A DNA stretch of 64,000 nucleotides from JAXLVB01 sp046329195 (GCA_046329195.1 JAXLVB010000001.1:1674001-1738000); one strand, 5' to 3'. Shown: positions 23,615 to 33,359, counted from the stretch's first letter. Made by a program: numbers and translations. Notes: generated by a model not told the origin, from the letters alone.

Positions 23615-26212
23615 ATGAAAACGTTCCGTAACACCACACTTTTATTAGGGCTGTTGCTGACAGTCATTTCGGTTCAAGCCCAGCAAAGCGCCGGTTTAGT
23701 TATCGGCATCTCTCACTATCAAGAGTTAGACACCCTGCAATTTGCTGACCGGGATGCCGTAGCTTTTGCTGAGTTCTTGAAAACCCAACAAGTCCCAGAA
23801 GATAACATCAAGTTGTTTTTGAATGAAAACGCCACCCGTTTCAACATAGTGGACGAACTTTACAACACCACCCAATCCCTCAAAAAAGGCGACCGATTCT
23901 ATTTCTACTTCGGTGGCCATGGCGACTTAGAGGCCAAGATAGGCTATGAGAACTCCCTGCTGCTGCTCTACAATTCCTTCAAAAAGAACTATTTCCAAGG
24001 CAATGAATATTTACAACTTTCGGAGTTAAAAACCTGGTTTAGAGAACTCAGCAAAAAGGGTATCGAGGTCATTTTCATAGCAGATGCCTGTCACTCAGGC
24101 GGCTTGATAGGCGGCAAAGAAGGCAACAGCAAAACCCAAAAAGCCTTACAAGAAAGTTGGGAAGGCATCACCAAGATCCTATCAAGCAAGGCCGATGAGT
24201 TCTCACTCGAAGGCAAGCAGTGGGGAGGAGGTAGAGGGCTGTTTTCGTATCATCTGGTGAATGGGCTGATAGGGAGGGCCGATGGCAATGGCGACCAGAA
24301 GGTGAGTTTAGGAGAACTGAGCAAGTACTTACAAGAGAAGGTAGTAGGCGAAGCAGCACCAAATGTACAGACCCCAGTGGTGTTGGGGAACAGCAAACAG
24401 CAGGTATCAGTAGTGAGTAAGGCAGCAATGAAGGGCTTGGCGGAGGCCGAGAAGCGGCAGATACCCATCCTGACGGAGGTGAATATCAAGGGAGGTGAAG
24501 AGCGTGAAGCTCTGTTGATTTCAAAATTGGATACGACGTTAACGAGTACGTTCAACAAGCTGATACAAGCCATGAACGAAAAACGGCTCAACACCTTTGA
24601 CAACGAGAAAGATTATGCTCTGTTGCACTATCGCAAGCTGGTAGCCGAAAAAGTGCCTGATTACTTGTTAATTCGTATTAAGCGGAAATTAGGAGAGGCG
24701 TTGATGGAAAGGGAGCTACTACTGATGCGTAATGTGCGAGAGAAAGGCGATGTGCGTATCAACAGGATGGGAAATAACCTCGAATTAGCCATGAGTAATT
24801 TACAAGAAACCATGAATTTATTGGGTTCTTCGCATTACCTCTACAAGTTTTTAGAAGCCCGAGTACTGGTGTTGCAGTCTCAAATTTTACCAAAACAAAG
24901 GAGTAAAATTACTGATAATGAGTCTATTGATAAAAACCTAAAAGACTTAAAAATATACTACACTAATCTGTATGCGTATCGCAAGCAACTCCTCATCAAA
25001 GCCTTTCAGTTAGAGCCGGCTATGATATCTACGTATGCTCTGTTGGCGGCCTGTTATCAAGAATCTCAGCGGTATCGTGAGTCCAACAAAAATACCGTTA
25101 CCATGTTAGATTCTGCTATTTTTTATCAGCAAAAAGTAATAGAGCTTATTCCTAATCACCAGTTTGCGAACTTCAATTTGGGGCTGATGTATCAGCGTAT
25201 ATATCAAGAAAACCCTCAGAACCCCTCACTACGAAATCAGGCAATCGAATACTACGAAAAAGCAATTGCTTTAGATGCTACCTACAGAGAGGCTTATCTA
25301 TTTTTGAGTGAACTGTATAGGGGTGATGATGTCAACGACCCTCAGCATGATTATGTCAAAGCAATACCTTGTTATGAAAAATTATTTCAGTTGAGTGAAC
25401 AGAAAGACCTCAAAAACCAGCAAACTGACAAAAACTACATAAGCAAAATGAGTTCCGCAGGGCCTAATCCCATCAAGGCCAATTTTATGGAGATGATGGC
25501 TAACCTGATTAGCTTACAAAAACTCTATCAACTTACAGGGAACAATACGTTACTGGCTGCTTACAAGGCAAAACTTCAGCAAAAAATAGAGCAATCTAAC
25601 TCATGGCCTGGGTATTGGGGGGTCACTATCGTCCAGTTTAATTCTATTGCTTGGAGTGAAGACGAAAACGATGCTAAACTAGCGCTTGAATGGCTACAAA
25701 AAGCATTTGAAAAGCTGGAAGAAGCAGCTAAAAGTGCATCGAACGATGAAAAAATTACCCTAAACTTGTATCACCGGGAAGCCTTAAAAAGCATGGGGGT
25801 AGTTCATCGAATGTTAAAAAACTACGAAGAAGCCGAAAAATATTTTCTTAAAGCAATAGCGTATCCTACTCCAGAACAGGTCAAGGGCAAACTCAAACTG
25901 ACAGGAAGTAGTAGTTTTATAGCAAAAGGAAGGCTTCTATCAACCTTAAACGGAATCCAAATAATGGGTAACTCGTATCATTATCGCTTGGATGCGTTTG
26001 AAGAGTTATTTTTAATGAAATTAGAACAAAATAAAGTTGAAGAAGCCTACTCTTGGCTTGATAAAGCGTTTGAAAACTCAGCTGCGGAGTTTGGAAATGA
26101 TATATCTGGCGAACCATTTGAACATGCTATTTTGAGTAGTTGTGCCAACCTCGACCAAGCCCGATTCAAAACCCTCAAAGCCAAATACTTCCCTCCAATC
26201 GAAAAAAAATAA
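23615..26212 (+). CDS. exported caspase-family protease with TPR repeats (copy 1)
   Basis: This 865-residue protein has a signal peptide (LLLGLLLTVISVQAQ, residues ~9-23). Peptidase C14/caspase domain about 27-265: ALxIGISHY-type first strand, catalytic His102 in YFGGHGD and Cys159 in ADACHSGG, the prokaryotic caspase dyad. A canonical EF-hand loop, D223-x-N225-x-D227-x-K229-x-S231-xx-E234, lies between the p20- and p10-like parts. From ~440 onward are TPR-like helix pairs (ATLAACYQESQRY, FANFNLGLMYQRIY, AIEYYEKAIALDATYREAYLFLSELY). The caspase segment is nearly identical in DNA to that of the next gene. Prokaryotic caspases cleave after basic residues; here the protease would act in the periplasm, with TPRs for partner binding. 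No gasdermin or CRISPR partner is present. Confidence 0.88.
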   Translation: MKTFRNTTLLLGLLLTVISVQAQQSAGLVIGISHYQELDTLQFADRDAVAFAEFLKTQQVPEDNIKLFLNENATRFNIVDELYNTTQSLKKGDRFYFYFGGHGDLEAKIGYENSLLLLYNSFKKNYFQGNEYLQLSELKTWFRELSKKGIEVIFIADACHSGGLIGGKEGNSKTQKALQESWEGITKILSSKADEFSLEGKQWGGGRGLFSYHLVNGLIGRADGNGDQKVSLGELSKYLQEKVVGEAAPNVQTPVVLGNSKQQVSVVSKAAMKGLAEAEKRQIPILTEVNIKGGEEREALLISKLDTTLTSTFNKLIQAMNEKRLNTFDNEKDYALLHYRKLVAEKVPDYLLIRIKRKLGEALMERELLLMRNVREKGDVRINRMGNNLELAMSNLQETMNLLGSSHYLYKFLEARVLVLQSQILPKQRSKITDNESIDKNLKDLKIYYTNLYAYRKQLLIKAFQLEPAMISTYALLAACYQESQRYRESNKNTVTMLDSAIFYQQKVIELIPNHQFANFNLGLMYQRIYQENPQNPSLRNQAIEYYEKAIALDATYREAYLFLSELYRGDDVNDPQHDYVKAIPCYEKLFQLSEQKDLKNQQTDKNYISKMSSAGPNPIKANFMEMMANLISLQKLYQLTGNNTLLAAYKAKLQQKIEQSNSWPGYWGVTIVQFNSIAWSEDENDAKLALEWLQKAFEKLEEAAKSASNDEKITLNLYHREALKSMGVVHRMLKNYEEAEKYFLKAIAYPTPEQVKGKLKLTGSSSFIAKGRLLSTLNGIQIMGNSYHYRLDAFEELFLMKLEQNKVEEAYSWLDKAFENSAAEFGNDISGEPFEHAILSSCANLDQARFKTLKAKYFPPIEKK
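23705..24510 (+). repeat. 806-bp direct repeat over the caspase domain, copy 1
   Basis: By reading the two copies side by side (offset 2621) I count three differences, all within the first ~125 nt, and no indels; identity stops abruptly at both ends. It encodes the protease domain and EF-hand of the first caspase gene. Confidence 0.9.
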
Positions 26213-26223
26213 TCCCTACTCCC

Positions 26224-28893
26224 ATGAAAACTCCGTGGTTCTCCGTGCCAAAACTCCGTGCAACCCTGTGGTTACTCTTTATATCACTCTCCACCCAAGC
26301 CCAAACCCAGCATGCCCTACTCATTGGCATCTCTCACTATCAAGAGTTAGACACCCTGCAATTTGCTGACCGGGATGCCGTAGCCTTTGCCGAGTTCTTG
26401 AAAAGCCAACAAGTCCCAGAAGATAACATCAAGTTGTTTTTGAATGAAAACGCCACCCGTTTCAACATAGTGGACGAACTTTACAACACCACCCAATCCC
26501 TCAAAAAAGGCGACCGATTCTATTTCTACTTCGGTGGCCATGGCGACTTAGAGGCCAAGATAGGCTATGAGAACTCCCTGCTGCTGCTCTACAATTCCTT
26601 CAAAAAGAACTATTTCCAAGGCAATGAATATTTACAACTTTCGGAGTTAAAAACCTGGTTTAGAGAACTCAGCAAAAAGGGTATCGAGGTCATTTTCATA
26701 GCAGATGCCTGTCACTCAGGCGGCTTGATAGGCGGCAAAGAAGGCAACAGCAAAACCCAAAAAGCCTTACAAGAAAGTTGGGAAGGCATCACCAAGATCC
26801 TATCAAGCAAGGCCGATGAGTTCTCACTCGAAGGCAAGCAGTGGGGAGGAGGTAGAGGGCTGTTTTCGTATCATCTGGTGAATGGGCTGATAGGGAGGGC
26901 CGATGGCAATGGCGACCAGAAGGTGAGTTTAGGAGAACTGAGCAAGTACTTACAAGAGAAGGTAGTAGGCGAAGCAGCACCAAATGTACAGACCCCAGTG
27001 GTGTTGGGGAACAGCAAACAGCAGGTATCAGTAGTGAGTAAGGCAGCAATGAAGGGCTTGGCGGAGGCCGAGAAGCGGCAGATACCCATCCTGACGGAGG
27101 TGAATATCAAGGGAGGTGAAGAGCGTGAAGCACTCCTTAACTCAAGGCTCGATACCACCTTGTCCAGTACATACCGTAAATTCATTCAAGCACTAAAAAC
27201 CAAGCGTATTAATACCTATGACGACTCAACCGACTATGCCTTGATGCACTTCCGAACCTTAGAGGCTCGCCGAGTTCCTGAAAATTTACTCAAGATGATG
27301 AAGCGAAACTTAGGCGCAGCACTCATGGAAAAAGAATTGCAAGTGATGAAAAACTTACGAGAAACGGGTAGTACCTTATCTCGTTTGTCAGAAGCCAAAA
27401 CCCTACTGCCGGCTACAGCCAATCTGCGAGAGGCCATTAACTTGCTCGGAACAGATCACTATATCTATCCTTATCTAAAGGCTCGAACGTTGATTTTAGA
27501 AGCCGAAATGAGCCAACCTAAACCCTTGTCTATCCCGACTTCGCAACAAATAGATATGAAGGAGGCTGCTCAGGTTAGTTATAGTTCAGATGGAAAAACC
27601 AAACAAATTATAACCAAAGAAGAAGCCCGAAAAAACGTCGTTAAGAAACGACAACTGATGCTTGAATCATTGGCGTTAGAACCCAACATGGTTTCTACCT
27701 ATGCTCTACTCGCCAGTTCGTACCGAGTGGATCTTATGGACAAAAAAAACGACTCTACTATTTATTTCTTGGATAAAGTAACGGAGTTGCTTCCTAATTC
27801 GGGCTATACCTACTTCAACTTAGGCTATACCTATGATCTGATTCCTTTCAACGATAGAGAGGGAGTGCCTATACCTCATCCTAAGTTGACTATCTACCCC
27901 AACCCACAAGCCCTTTCTAACTATGAAAAAGCACTATCCGTTGGCGGTTTAGATGTATATACTCAAAAAAGGGCTTGCTTCTTTTTGGGGTACCTCTACA
28001 GAGGCAAAAGCGCACAGTCTAGTTTTCGTGATTATGCCAAGGCAATCAACTATGTTGAAAAGCTGGCTACCTTTGAAAAACAAGCGAATGATTCCTTAAA
28101 AGTAGGTGGAAAAGCGAAATACGTGGAGCGATTTAGCACTTCGGCGGCAGCCCAAATTCCATTAGACCAATTATTGATTAATTATTCATTATTGTACCAA
28201 CTACACAGAGCCAATAATACCTTGGCCGAAGCCGAGGCGTATCTGTCAAAAATAACCCAAGAAACAAAAGAACTTGGCCTCGCCGTGGGGTTTAGAACCG
28301 CAGCCTTTCAACTGCACGAGCTACTCAAATGGGACGAAAATGCGGACTATCTACAAAAATCTCTCTCCTTTCAACTATTGGCGTTGGAACAAGCCGAAAA
28401 AGAATTGGCGGCTTCGTCGGTACAAGATAAACCACGTAATAGCCTACGTCACCGAGAGCAAATACTGGCAGTAGGAGCCCTTTACCGAGCACTGGGCAAT
28501 TATGAGGCCGCCGAAAAGTATCTTTTAGAAGCTGCCAATTACCCGCTGGCAGACGAGTTTCGAGAAAAATGGCGAGTAGCCTCCTGGGCTCTCAGACCCT
28601 ACCAAAACCGTTTGATTGGTATTCCAGTCTTAGCCAGACGGTTTACACACGAAGTAAAGTACGGGTTGGAAGTGAATTTAGAGCTATTTTTTCTGAAATT
28701 AGAGCAAAATAAACAGGATGAGGCATTTGGATGGTTAGAAAAGGCCATACAAGTGCCAAGAAGTGAAGATTTTCCAGTTCATCGGTGGTTTCCAAATTTT
28801 GAAAAAAACGTGTTTCAAGCCTATTCTAACCTCGATGTTACTCAATTTAAAACCTTGAAAGCCAAGTATTTTCCAGTCAATGATAAAAAATGA
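26224..28893 (+). CDS. exported caspase-family protease with TPR repeats (copy 2)
   Basis: This protein has 889 residues from ATG 26224, 11 nt after copy 1; an in-frame ATG at 26140 lies inside copy 1 and would destroy the signal peptide. Signal sequence LRATLWLLFISLSTQAQ, then the caspase domain with His106, Cys163 and EF-hand loop 227-238, the same protein sequence as copy 1 apart from very few residues. The C-terminal two thirds differ strongly from copy 1 but keep the same build: a charged helical linker (about 275-440) and TPR-like helices with blocks such as YFNLGYTYDL, QALSNYEKALSVGG, ALYRALGNYEAAEKYLLEA and FFLKLEQNKQDEAFGWLEKA. Its stop overlaps the start of the histidine kinase (ATGA), so protease and kinase are coupled. 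Confidence 0.88.
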   Translation: MKTPWFSVPKLRATLWLLFISLSTQAQTQHALLIGISHYQELDTLQFADRDAVAFAEFLKSQQVPEDNIKLFLNENATRFNIVDELYNTTQSLKKGDRFYFYFGGHGDLEAKIGYENSLLLLYNSFKKNYFQGNEYLQLSELKTWFRELSKKGIEVIFIADACHSGGLIGGKEGNSKTQKALQESWEGITKILSSKADEFSLEGKQWGGGRGLFSYHLVNGLIGRADGNGDQKVSLGELSKYLQEKVVGEAAPNVQTPVVLGNSKQQVSVVSKAAMKGLAEAEKRQIPILTEVNIKGGEEREALLNSRLDTTLSSTYRKFIQALKTKRINTYDDSTDYALMHFRTLEARRVPENLLKMMKRNLGAALMEKELQVMKNLRETGSTLSRLSEAKTLLPATANLREAINLLGTDHYIYPYLKARTLILEAEMSQPKPLSIPTSQQIDMKEAAQVSYSSDGKTKQIITKEEARKNVVKKRQLMLESLALEPNMVSTYALLASSYRVDLMDKKNDSTIYFLDKVTELLPNSGYTYFNLGYTYDLIPFNDREGVPIPHPKLTIYPNPQALSNYEKALSVGGLDVYTQKRACFFLGYLYRGKSAQSSFRDYAKAINYVEKLATFEKQANDSLKVGGKAKYVERFSTSAAAQIPLDQLLINYSLLYQLHRANNTLAEAEAYLSKITQETKELGLAVGFRTAAFQLHELLKWDENADYLQKSLSFQLLALEQAEKELAASSVQDKPRNSLRHREQILAVGALYRALGNYEAAEKYLLEAANYPLADEFREKWRVASWALRPYQNRLIGIPVLARRFTHEVKYGLEVNLELFFLKLEQNKQDEAFGWLEKAIQVPRSEDFPVHRWFPNFEKNVFQAYSNLDVTQFKTLKAKYFPVNDKK
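26326..27131 (+). repeat. 806-bp direct repeat over the caspase domain, copy 2
   Basis: Second copy of the repeat described at 23705-24510. Downstream of the repeat the two genes diverge to the level of distant paralogues, which points to gene conversion or recent domain replacement rather than simple recent duplication of the whole gene. Confidence 0.9.
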
Positions 28894-30314
28894 AAATTCA
28901 TAGCAATTGGTCAGTATTCAAAGTCTTTGCAGTGGTGGTGGCACTTTGCGTAGTGTCGGGCTATGCCCTTGCCCAGCAACAAGACACGACTCGTAAAGCG
29001 ACTAAGCACCAATTACAACTGTCGTCCGATACCACCAATATGAGTTTGGAAGACAAGTATATTTTGTCGGAATTGGAAAAAGTTCAGTATGCCAAGTATT
29101 CAGAAAACCTCAAAGAAGAAACTATCCAAAAAGCACTCGAAAACCAACGCCTCCAAACTGCCAGCCTTCAACAAAAACTACAAAACGAACAAATAAAAGC
29201 CGAAGCCCAGCGCAAACAGGCCGAAGCCCGCCAGCGGCAGCAAGAACAAGAACGTCAAATCAAGCAGCTAGAAATCAATCAGTTAAATCAGCAAGTAGAA
29301 TTGCAGAATCGTACTCGTAACTTTTTGTTCGGAGGTCTGGTTTTGCTAAGTTTACTGGGGGTGGTGTTGTTTTGGTCAAACCAACAACTCAAAAAACGCA
29401 ACAGGGCGATTCAGCGATTGTCTGCCGACAATTTGCTCAAAGAACAAGAAAAACAACTGATTCTGGCTAATCAAAACGAAACCCTTGAGCGTCAAGTAGA
29501 AGCTCGCACCGCCGAACTCAAAGCCTCTCAAAACCAACTCATCCAAAAAGAGAAGTTGGCGAGTTTGGGAGAACTCACCGCAGGCATTGCCCACGAGATA
29601 CAGAACCCTTTAAATTTTGTCAATAACTTTTCGGAGTTATCGGTTGAATTAGTGGATGAGCTAAAAAGCCCCCTAACCCCCGATGGGGGCATTAAAGACG
29701 GCGAAAGAGTAGATATGGAATTATTGGAGGATATTGTTCAAAATTTAGAAAAGATAAATCTACACGGCAAGCGAGCCAGTAGCATCGTAAAGGGGATGTT
29801 GGAACATTCTCGAATGGGTACGGGCGAGCGAGTGCTGACGGATATTAATAAATTAGCCGACGAATACCTGCGGCTATCGTATCACGGCTTGCGAGCAAAA
29901 AGCAGCAGCTTCCAAGCAGACTATGAGCTGATTGCAGGCAAAGACCTGCCCCTTGTGAAGGTAGTGCCACAAGAGCTAGGGCGAGTGTTGTTGAATCTGA
30001 TGAACAATGCGTTTTATGCGGTGTCACAATCAGGAAAACCAAACCCAAAGGTGATTGTCAAGAGCGACGCCGTCGTCTCCAACGATGGCAGTGCTGTGGA
30101 AATTCGCATACAAGACAACGGTGTGGGTATCCCCGATGCCATCAAAGACAAGATATTCCAGCCGTTTTTCACGACCAAGCCCACGGGCGAAGGTACGGGC
30201 TTGGGCTTGAGTCTGAGTTATGACATCATTACCAAGGGTCATGGCGGAACCATTGAGGTAGAAAGTATAGAAGGCGAAGGGACGACGTTTGTGGTGAAAT
30301 TGCCGATGCAATGA
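28890..30314 (+). CDS. sensor histidine kinase, short periplasmic coiled coil (HisKA-type)
   Basis: This 474-residue protein has a signal anchor (FAVVVALCVVSGYALAQQ), a periplasmic charged coiled coil (about 50-145), one membrane helix (NFLFGGLVLLSLLGVVLFW, about 148-166), a cytoplasmic coiled coil, a HisKA dimerisation domain with His235 in ELTAGIAHEIQNPLNFVNNFSEL and an HATPase domain: N box LLNLMNNAFYAV, G1 DNGVGIP, F box IFQPFFTTKPTGEGTGLGLSLSYDI. It looks like the TPR-kinase class of Bacteroidota with the TPRs missing. Start overlaps the caspase stop by 4 nt. No receiver is fused; the cognate regulator is unclear. The C-rich repeat at 29667-29690 adds SPLTPDGG inside the DHp region just after the H-box helix. 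Confidence 0.92.
   Translation: MKIHSNWSVFKVFAVVVALCVVSGYALAQQQDTTRKATKHQLQLSSDTTNMSLEDKYILSELEKVQYAKYSENLKEETIQKALENQRLQTASLQQKLQNEQIKAEAQRKQAEARQRQQEQERQIKQLEINQLNQQVELQNRTRNFLFGGLVLLSLLGVVLFWSNQQLKKRNRAIQRLSADNLLKEQEKQLILANQNETLERQVEARTAELKASQNQLIQKEKLASLGELTAGIAHEIQNPLNFVNNFSELSVELVDELKSPLTPDGGIKDGERVDMELLEDIVQNLEKINLHGKRASSIVKGMLEHSRMGTGERVLTDINKLADEYLRLSYHGLRAKSSSFQADYELIAGKDLPLVKVVPQELGRVLLNLMNNAFYAVSQSGKPNPKVIVKSDAVVSNDGSAVEIRIQDNGVGIPDAIKDKIFQPFFTTKPTGEGTGLGLSLSYDIITKGHGGTIEVESIEGEGTTFVVKLPMQ
29667..29690 (+). repeat. G/C-rich palindromic repeat in coding sequence (short copy)
   Basis: AGCCCCCTAACCCCCGATGG plus GGGC, with CCCCC/GGGGG arms, lies in frame in the kinase gene and encodes SPLTPDGG. 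Related copies are at 48570-48654 and 55394-55418. The paralogous kinase at 30.4-33.4 kb lacks it. Confidence 0.6.
29766..30212 (+). repeat. kinase-domain repeat, copy 1
   Basis: From the GGCAAGCGAGCC segment to the G2 box this stretch matches 32802-33248 (offset 3036) with roughly a dozen, mostly third-position, differences by eye and no indels. The upstream halves of the two kinases are unrelated in length and content. Confidence 0.8.
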
Positions 30315-30347
30315 TGGCCTTCCATTAGTACTTAATAGAAGGGCTTA

Positions 30348-30377
30348 TTGCTTCTTTTTCAGATACTTGTAACTTTG
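30348..30377 (+). promoter_or_regulatory. promoter of the TPR histidine kinase gene
   Basis: TTG (30348-30350), exactly 19 nt, TAACTTTG (30370-30377): a near-perfect Bacteroidota primary promoter, 39 nt before the ATG. It gives the second half of the cluster independent transcription. Confidence 0.65.
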
Positions 30378-30416
30378 CTGTAAGCGAAACGCACCTCATA
30401 TAAGTCCCTTACTAAT

Positions 30417-33359
30417 ATGAATAGACGCATAGCCCTTTGTATTTTGCTGTTTTTCATTACCTCCATGTGTGTAATGGCTCAGAATGAATGGGTATCTTAC
30501 CACGCTACGTTTCCCACAAAGGAATACGAAGGGCGCAAATTCAAATTGTCGGCACAGGTGCGTATTGAGCCCAAAGATACTAATGCTTTCGCACAACTTT
30601 TTGCCCGGGTAGATACCCCAACAGGGCGTGGGTATGGTTTTTTTGATAACATGGAAAAAAGACCCATCCGTTCTGCCAAATGGCAAGTATATACCATTGA
30701 AGGTACAATAGATTCAAACAGCACTCAACTTACGTTGGGTGTGCGTGCTTATTATGCGGGTTCATTTTTTTATGACAACCTTCAATTGGATATCGAAACC
30801 CCCAATGAAGGTTGGAAAACGTTCTACAAAAATGACTTTGAGAATGGGCAAGTTGGCTTAAAACAAGGTACAGGCAGGGGTAAAAACGGCATATCTCTCT
30901 TGTATAATGCCTTTGTGGTTCAAGTAGATAATAGTAGATTATTGAAAATAGAAGGGCAAGATGCGATTGATTATTACAAAAATGAACTATTGACCCAAAA
31001 AGAAGATACCAATAGGGTGAATACTTTGTTCAAAATAGCAGATGTGTATGTTACTCAAAAAAATAGAGAACAAGCGATAGATTTTTTTGATAAAGCCTTG
31101 CAGTTATCTCAAAAAATTGGTTTTGAAAAAGGCTCAATCCGATATTACAGGAGAATGTATAGTCTGTACGCCATTGCCCCTATAAATGAGGGGAAAATGA
31201 TAGAAATGTACAAAGCAGGAGTAGAGTATAGTCAAAAAGTTAAGTCAAGAGAAGATATCGCTTTTTTTGCACTTTGGTTAAGTGACCGTTATTCAATCCA
31301 GGGTAATTATCCTGAACAACTTAAATATACCTATATTGCATTAAAAGAATATGAATATCTGAGAGATACAACGATGATGAGTAGTTGTTATAATGGTATT
31401 GGTTATTATATGACTTTTCAAAAGAATTACAGTGAAGCCATAAAAAACCACACAATTGCATTGCGATTGCGGCAAAGTCAAAATAATAAAAATTTGGTAG
31501 GGCAATCATTGGTGAATCTGTGCGATACTTATTTAAAAATGAGTCAATTGGATTCAGCTCAGTTTTATATCACCCAAGCCATAGATTTATATACCAACTT
31601 AGGCACCAAAGCAATTTCATGGGGATTGCCTTTGTCATATCTCTATAAAGCTAGCTTGAATTTTAAAAGAGGAGAAATAGCAGAACAAAAAAATAATCAA
31701 TTAGTTGCCCAAGCGTATTTTAAAGAAGCTCTGACTTATTACCAAAAATCTCAAAAATTATACCGAACACAATGGAACAAAACCATTGGGGATCATAGAG
31801 ATATAGATATTGGCAAAACCTATTACAAACTCAATAATATAGCACTTGCCGATTCTTTTTTACGTTCAGGAGCAAAACATATAGAGAGAATAAATGAACA
31901 AGATTCTGAGCTTCAGGAAGATAGGCGTGATGTTTATTATTACCTTTCAAAGGTAGATAGTATTCGTGGGGATTGGAAAATGGCACACCTCCATTACAAA
32001 CGCTACATTGTGAACCGTGACAGCCTTTACAATGAAGAGAATACCAGAAAAACAACGGCCTATCAAATGCAGTATGAATTTGAACTAAAAGAAGCCGCCA
32101 CCAAAGCCGAGCAAGAAAAAAAAGAGCTGGCTCTACAAAAAGAAATAGAATTAAAAGCTCTCAATTACGAATATGAGAAAAAACAAGCCGCAGCCAAAAC
32201 CGAAAAAGAAAAGCAACAATTAAAATACGAACAACAACTCCGACAGCAAAAAATAGAAGCCGATTACGCTCAAAAAGTAACCCAAATAGAAGCCGAGCAA
32301 AAGCGCAAGGAAGCTATTGCCAAAGTTGAATTAGAGAAAAAAGAAGCACTAAATGCCTCTGCCTTGGCCCTTTCACAAGCCGAAGTGCAGCGCAAAAGCC
32401 AAGAGCGGAATTATTCGTTGATTGGCTTAGCCTTACTCTCTGCTTTGTTAGGCTTTATTGTGTATGGCTACTTTCAAAAACAAAAAGCCAATGGGCTCTT
32501 ACAACAACAAAAAGAAGAAATTGACCACAAGAGTCATCAATTAGAGAAATCATTAACAGAACTCAAAGCCACCCAAAACCAACTCATCCAAAAAGAGAAG
32601 TTGGCGAGCTTGGGAGAACTCACCGCAGGCATTGCCCACGAGATACAGAACCCTTTGAATTTTGTAAATAACTTTTCGGAGCTAAGTGTGGATTTGGGTA
32701 AAGAAATCAATGAAGAGATAGAAAAGGCGGAGATAGATAAAGAATATGTAAAAGAATTGATGGGGGATTTGCTCCAAAACCAAGCGAAAATCAACCATCA
32801 TGGCAAGCGAGCCAGTAGCATCGTAAAGGGGATGTTGGAACATTCTCGAATGGGTACGGGCGAGCGAGTGCTGACGGATTTTAATAAATTAGCAGACGAA
32901 TACCTGCGGCTATCGTATCATGGTTTGCGAGCAAAAAGCAGCAGCTTCCAAGCAGACTATGAGCTGATTGCAGGAAAAGACCTGCCTCTTGTGAAGGTAG
33001 TACCACAAGAGCTAGGGCGAGTGTTGTTGAATCTGATGAACAATGCGTTTTATGCGGTGGCACAATCAGGAAAACCAAATCCAAAGGTGATTGTCAAGAG
33101 CGATGCCGTCGTCTCCAACGATGGCAGTGCTGTGGAAATTCGCATACAAGACAACGGTGTGGGTATCCCCGAGGCCATCAAAGACAAGATATTCCAGCCG
33201 TTTTTCACGACCAAGCCCACGGGCGAGGGTACGGGCTTGGGCTTGAGTTTGAGTTATGATATTATCACTAAAGGCCACAACGGTACGATAGAAGTAGAAA
33301 GTGTAGAAGGCGAAGGGACGACGTTTACTATAAAACTGCCGTTAAGTAATCATCCATGA
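30417..33359 (+). CDS. sensor histidine kinase with jelly-roll and TPR sensor
   Basis: This 980-residue protein has a signal peptide (IALCILLFFITSMCVMAQ). Residues ~25-160 look like a beta-sandwich (carbohydrate-binding-module-like: KFKLSAQVRIEPKD, WQVYTIEGTID, FFYDNLQLDIE). About 185-520 contain TPR helices (NTLFKIADVYVTQKNREQAIDFFDKALQ and others), then a long charged coiled coil (~535-650), a membrane helix (~664-686) and a HisKA kinase with His741 (ELTAGIAHEIQNPLNF) and an ATPase core (DNGVGIP, PFFTTKPTGEGTGLGLS). This is the full-length version of the class to which the shorter kinases of the cluster belong. Its stop overlaps the next kinase start (ATGA). Confidence 0.92.
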   Translation: MNRRIALCILLFFITSMCVMAQNEWVSYHATFPTKEYEGRKFKLSAQVRIEPKDTNAFAQLFARVDTPTGRGYGFFDNMEKRPIRSAKWQVYTIEGTIDSNSTQLTLGVRAYYAGSFFYDNLQLDIETPNEGWKTFYKNDFENGQVGLKQGTGRGKNGISLLYNAFVVQVDNSRLLKIEGQDAIDYYKNELLTQKEDTNRVNTLFKIADVYVTQKNREQAIDFFDKALQLSQKIGFEKGSIRYYRRMYSLYAIAPINEGKMIEMYKAGVEYSQKVKSREDIAFFALWLSDRYSIQGNYPEQLKYTYIALKEYEYLRDTTMMSSCYNGIGYYMTFQKNYSEAIKNHTIALRLRQSQNNKNLVGQSLVNLCDTYLKMSQLDSAQFYITQAIDLYTNLGTKAISWGLPLSYLYKASLNFKRGEIAEQKNNQLVAQAYFKEALTYYQKSQKLYRTQWNKTIGDHRDIDIGKTYYKLNNIALADSFLRSGAKHIERINEQDSELQEDRRDVYYYLSKVDSIRGDWKMAHLHYKRYIVNRDSLYNEENTRKTTAYQMQYEFELKEAATKAEQEKKELALQKEIELKALNYEYEKKQAAAKTEKEKQQLKYEQQLRQQKIEADYAQKVTQIEAEQKRKEAIAKVELEKKEALNASALALSQAEVQRKSQERNYSLIGLALLSALLGFIVYGYFQKQKANGLLQQQKEEIDHKSHQLEKSLTELKATQNQLIQKEKLASLGELTAGIAHEIQNPLNFVNNFSELSVDLGKEINEEIEKAEIDKEYVKELMGDLLQNQAKINHHGKRASSIVKGMLEHSRMGTGERVLTDFNKLADEYLRLSYHGLRAKSSSFQADYELIAGKDLPLVKVVPQELGRVLLNLMNNAFYAVAQSGKPNPKVIVKSDAVVSNDGSAVEIRIQDNGVGIPEAIKDKIFQPFFTTKPTGEGTGLGLSLSYDIITKGHNGTIEVESVEGEGTTFTIKLPLSNHP
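32802..33248 (+). repeat. kinase-domain repeat, copy 2
   Basis: Partner of 29766-30212. Together with the caspase-domain repeat it shows that conserved catalytic domains in this cluster are being homogenised while sensor parts differ. Confidence 0.8.

Noticed and set aside
26140..26223. Earlier ATG for the second caspase gene
   Set aside because: It would extend into the end of the first caspase gene and bury the signal peptide; ATG 26224 is the natural start.
23615..28893. Caspase-gasdermin or CRISPR-caspase defence system
   Set aside because: No gasdermin-like, CHAT-associated or CRISPR genes nearby, and both proteases have signal peptides, unlike the cytoplasmic defence caspases.
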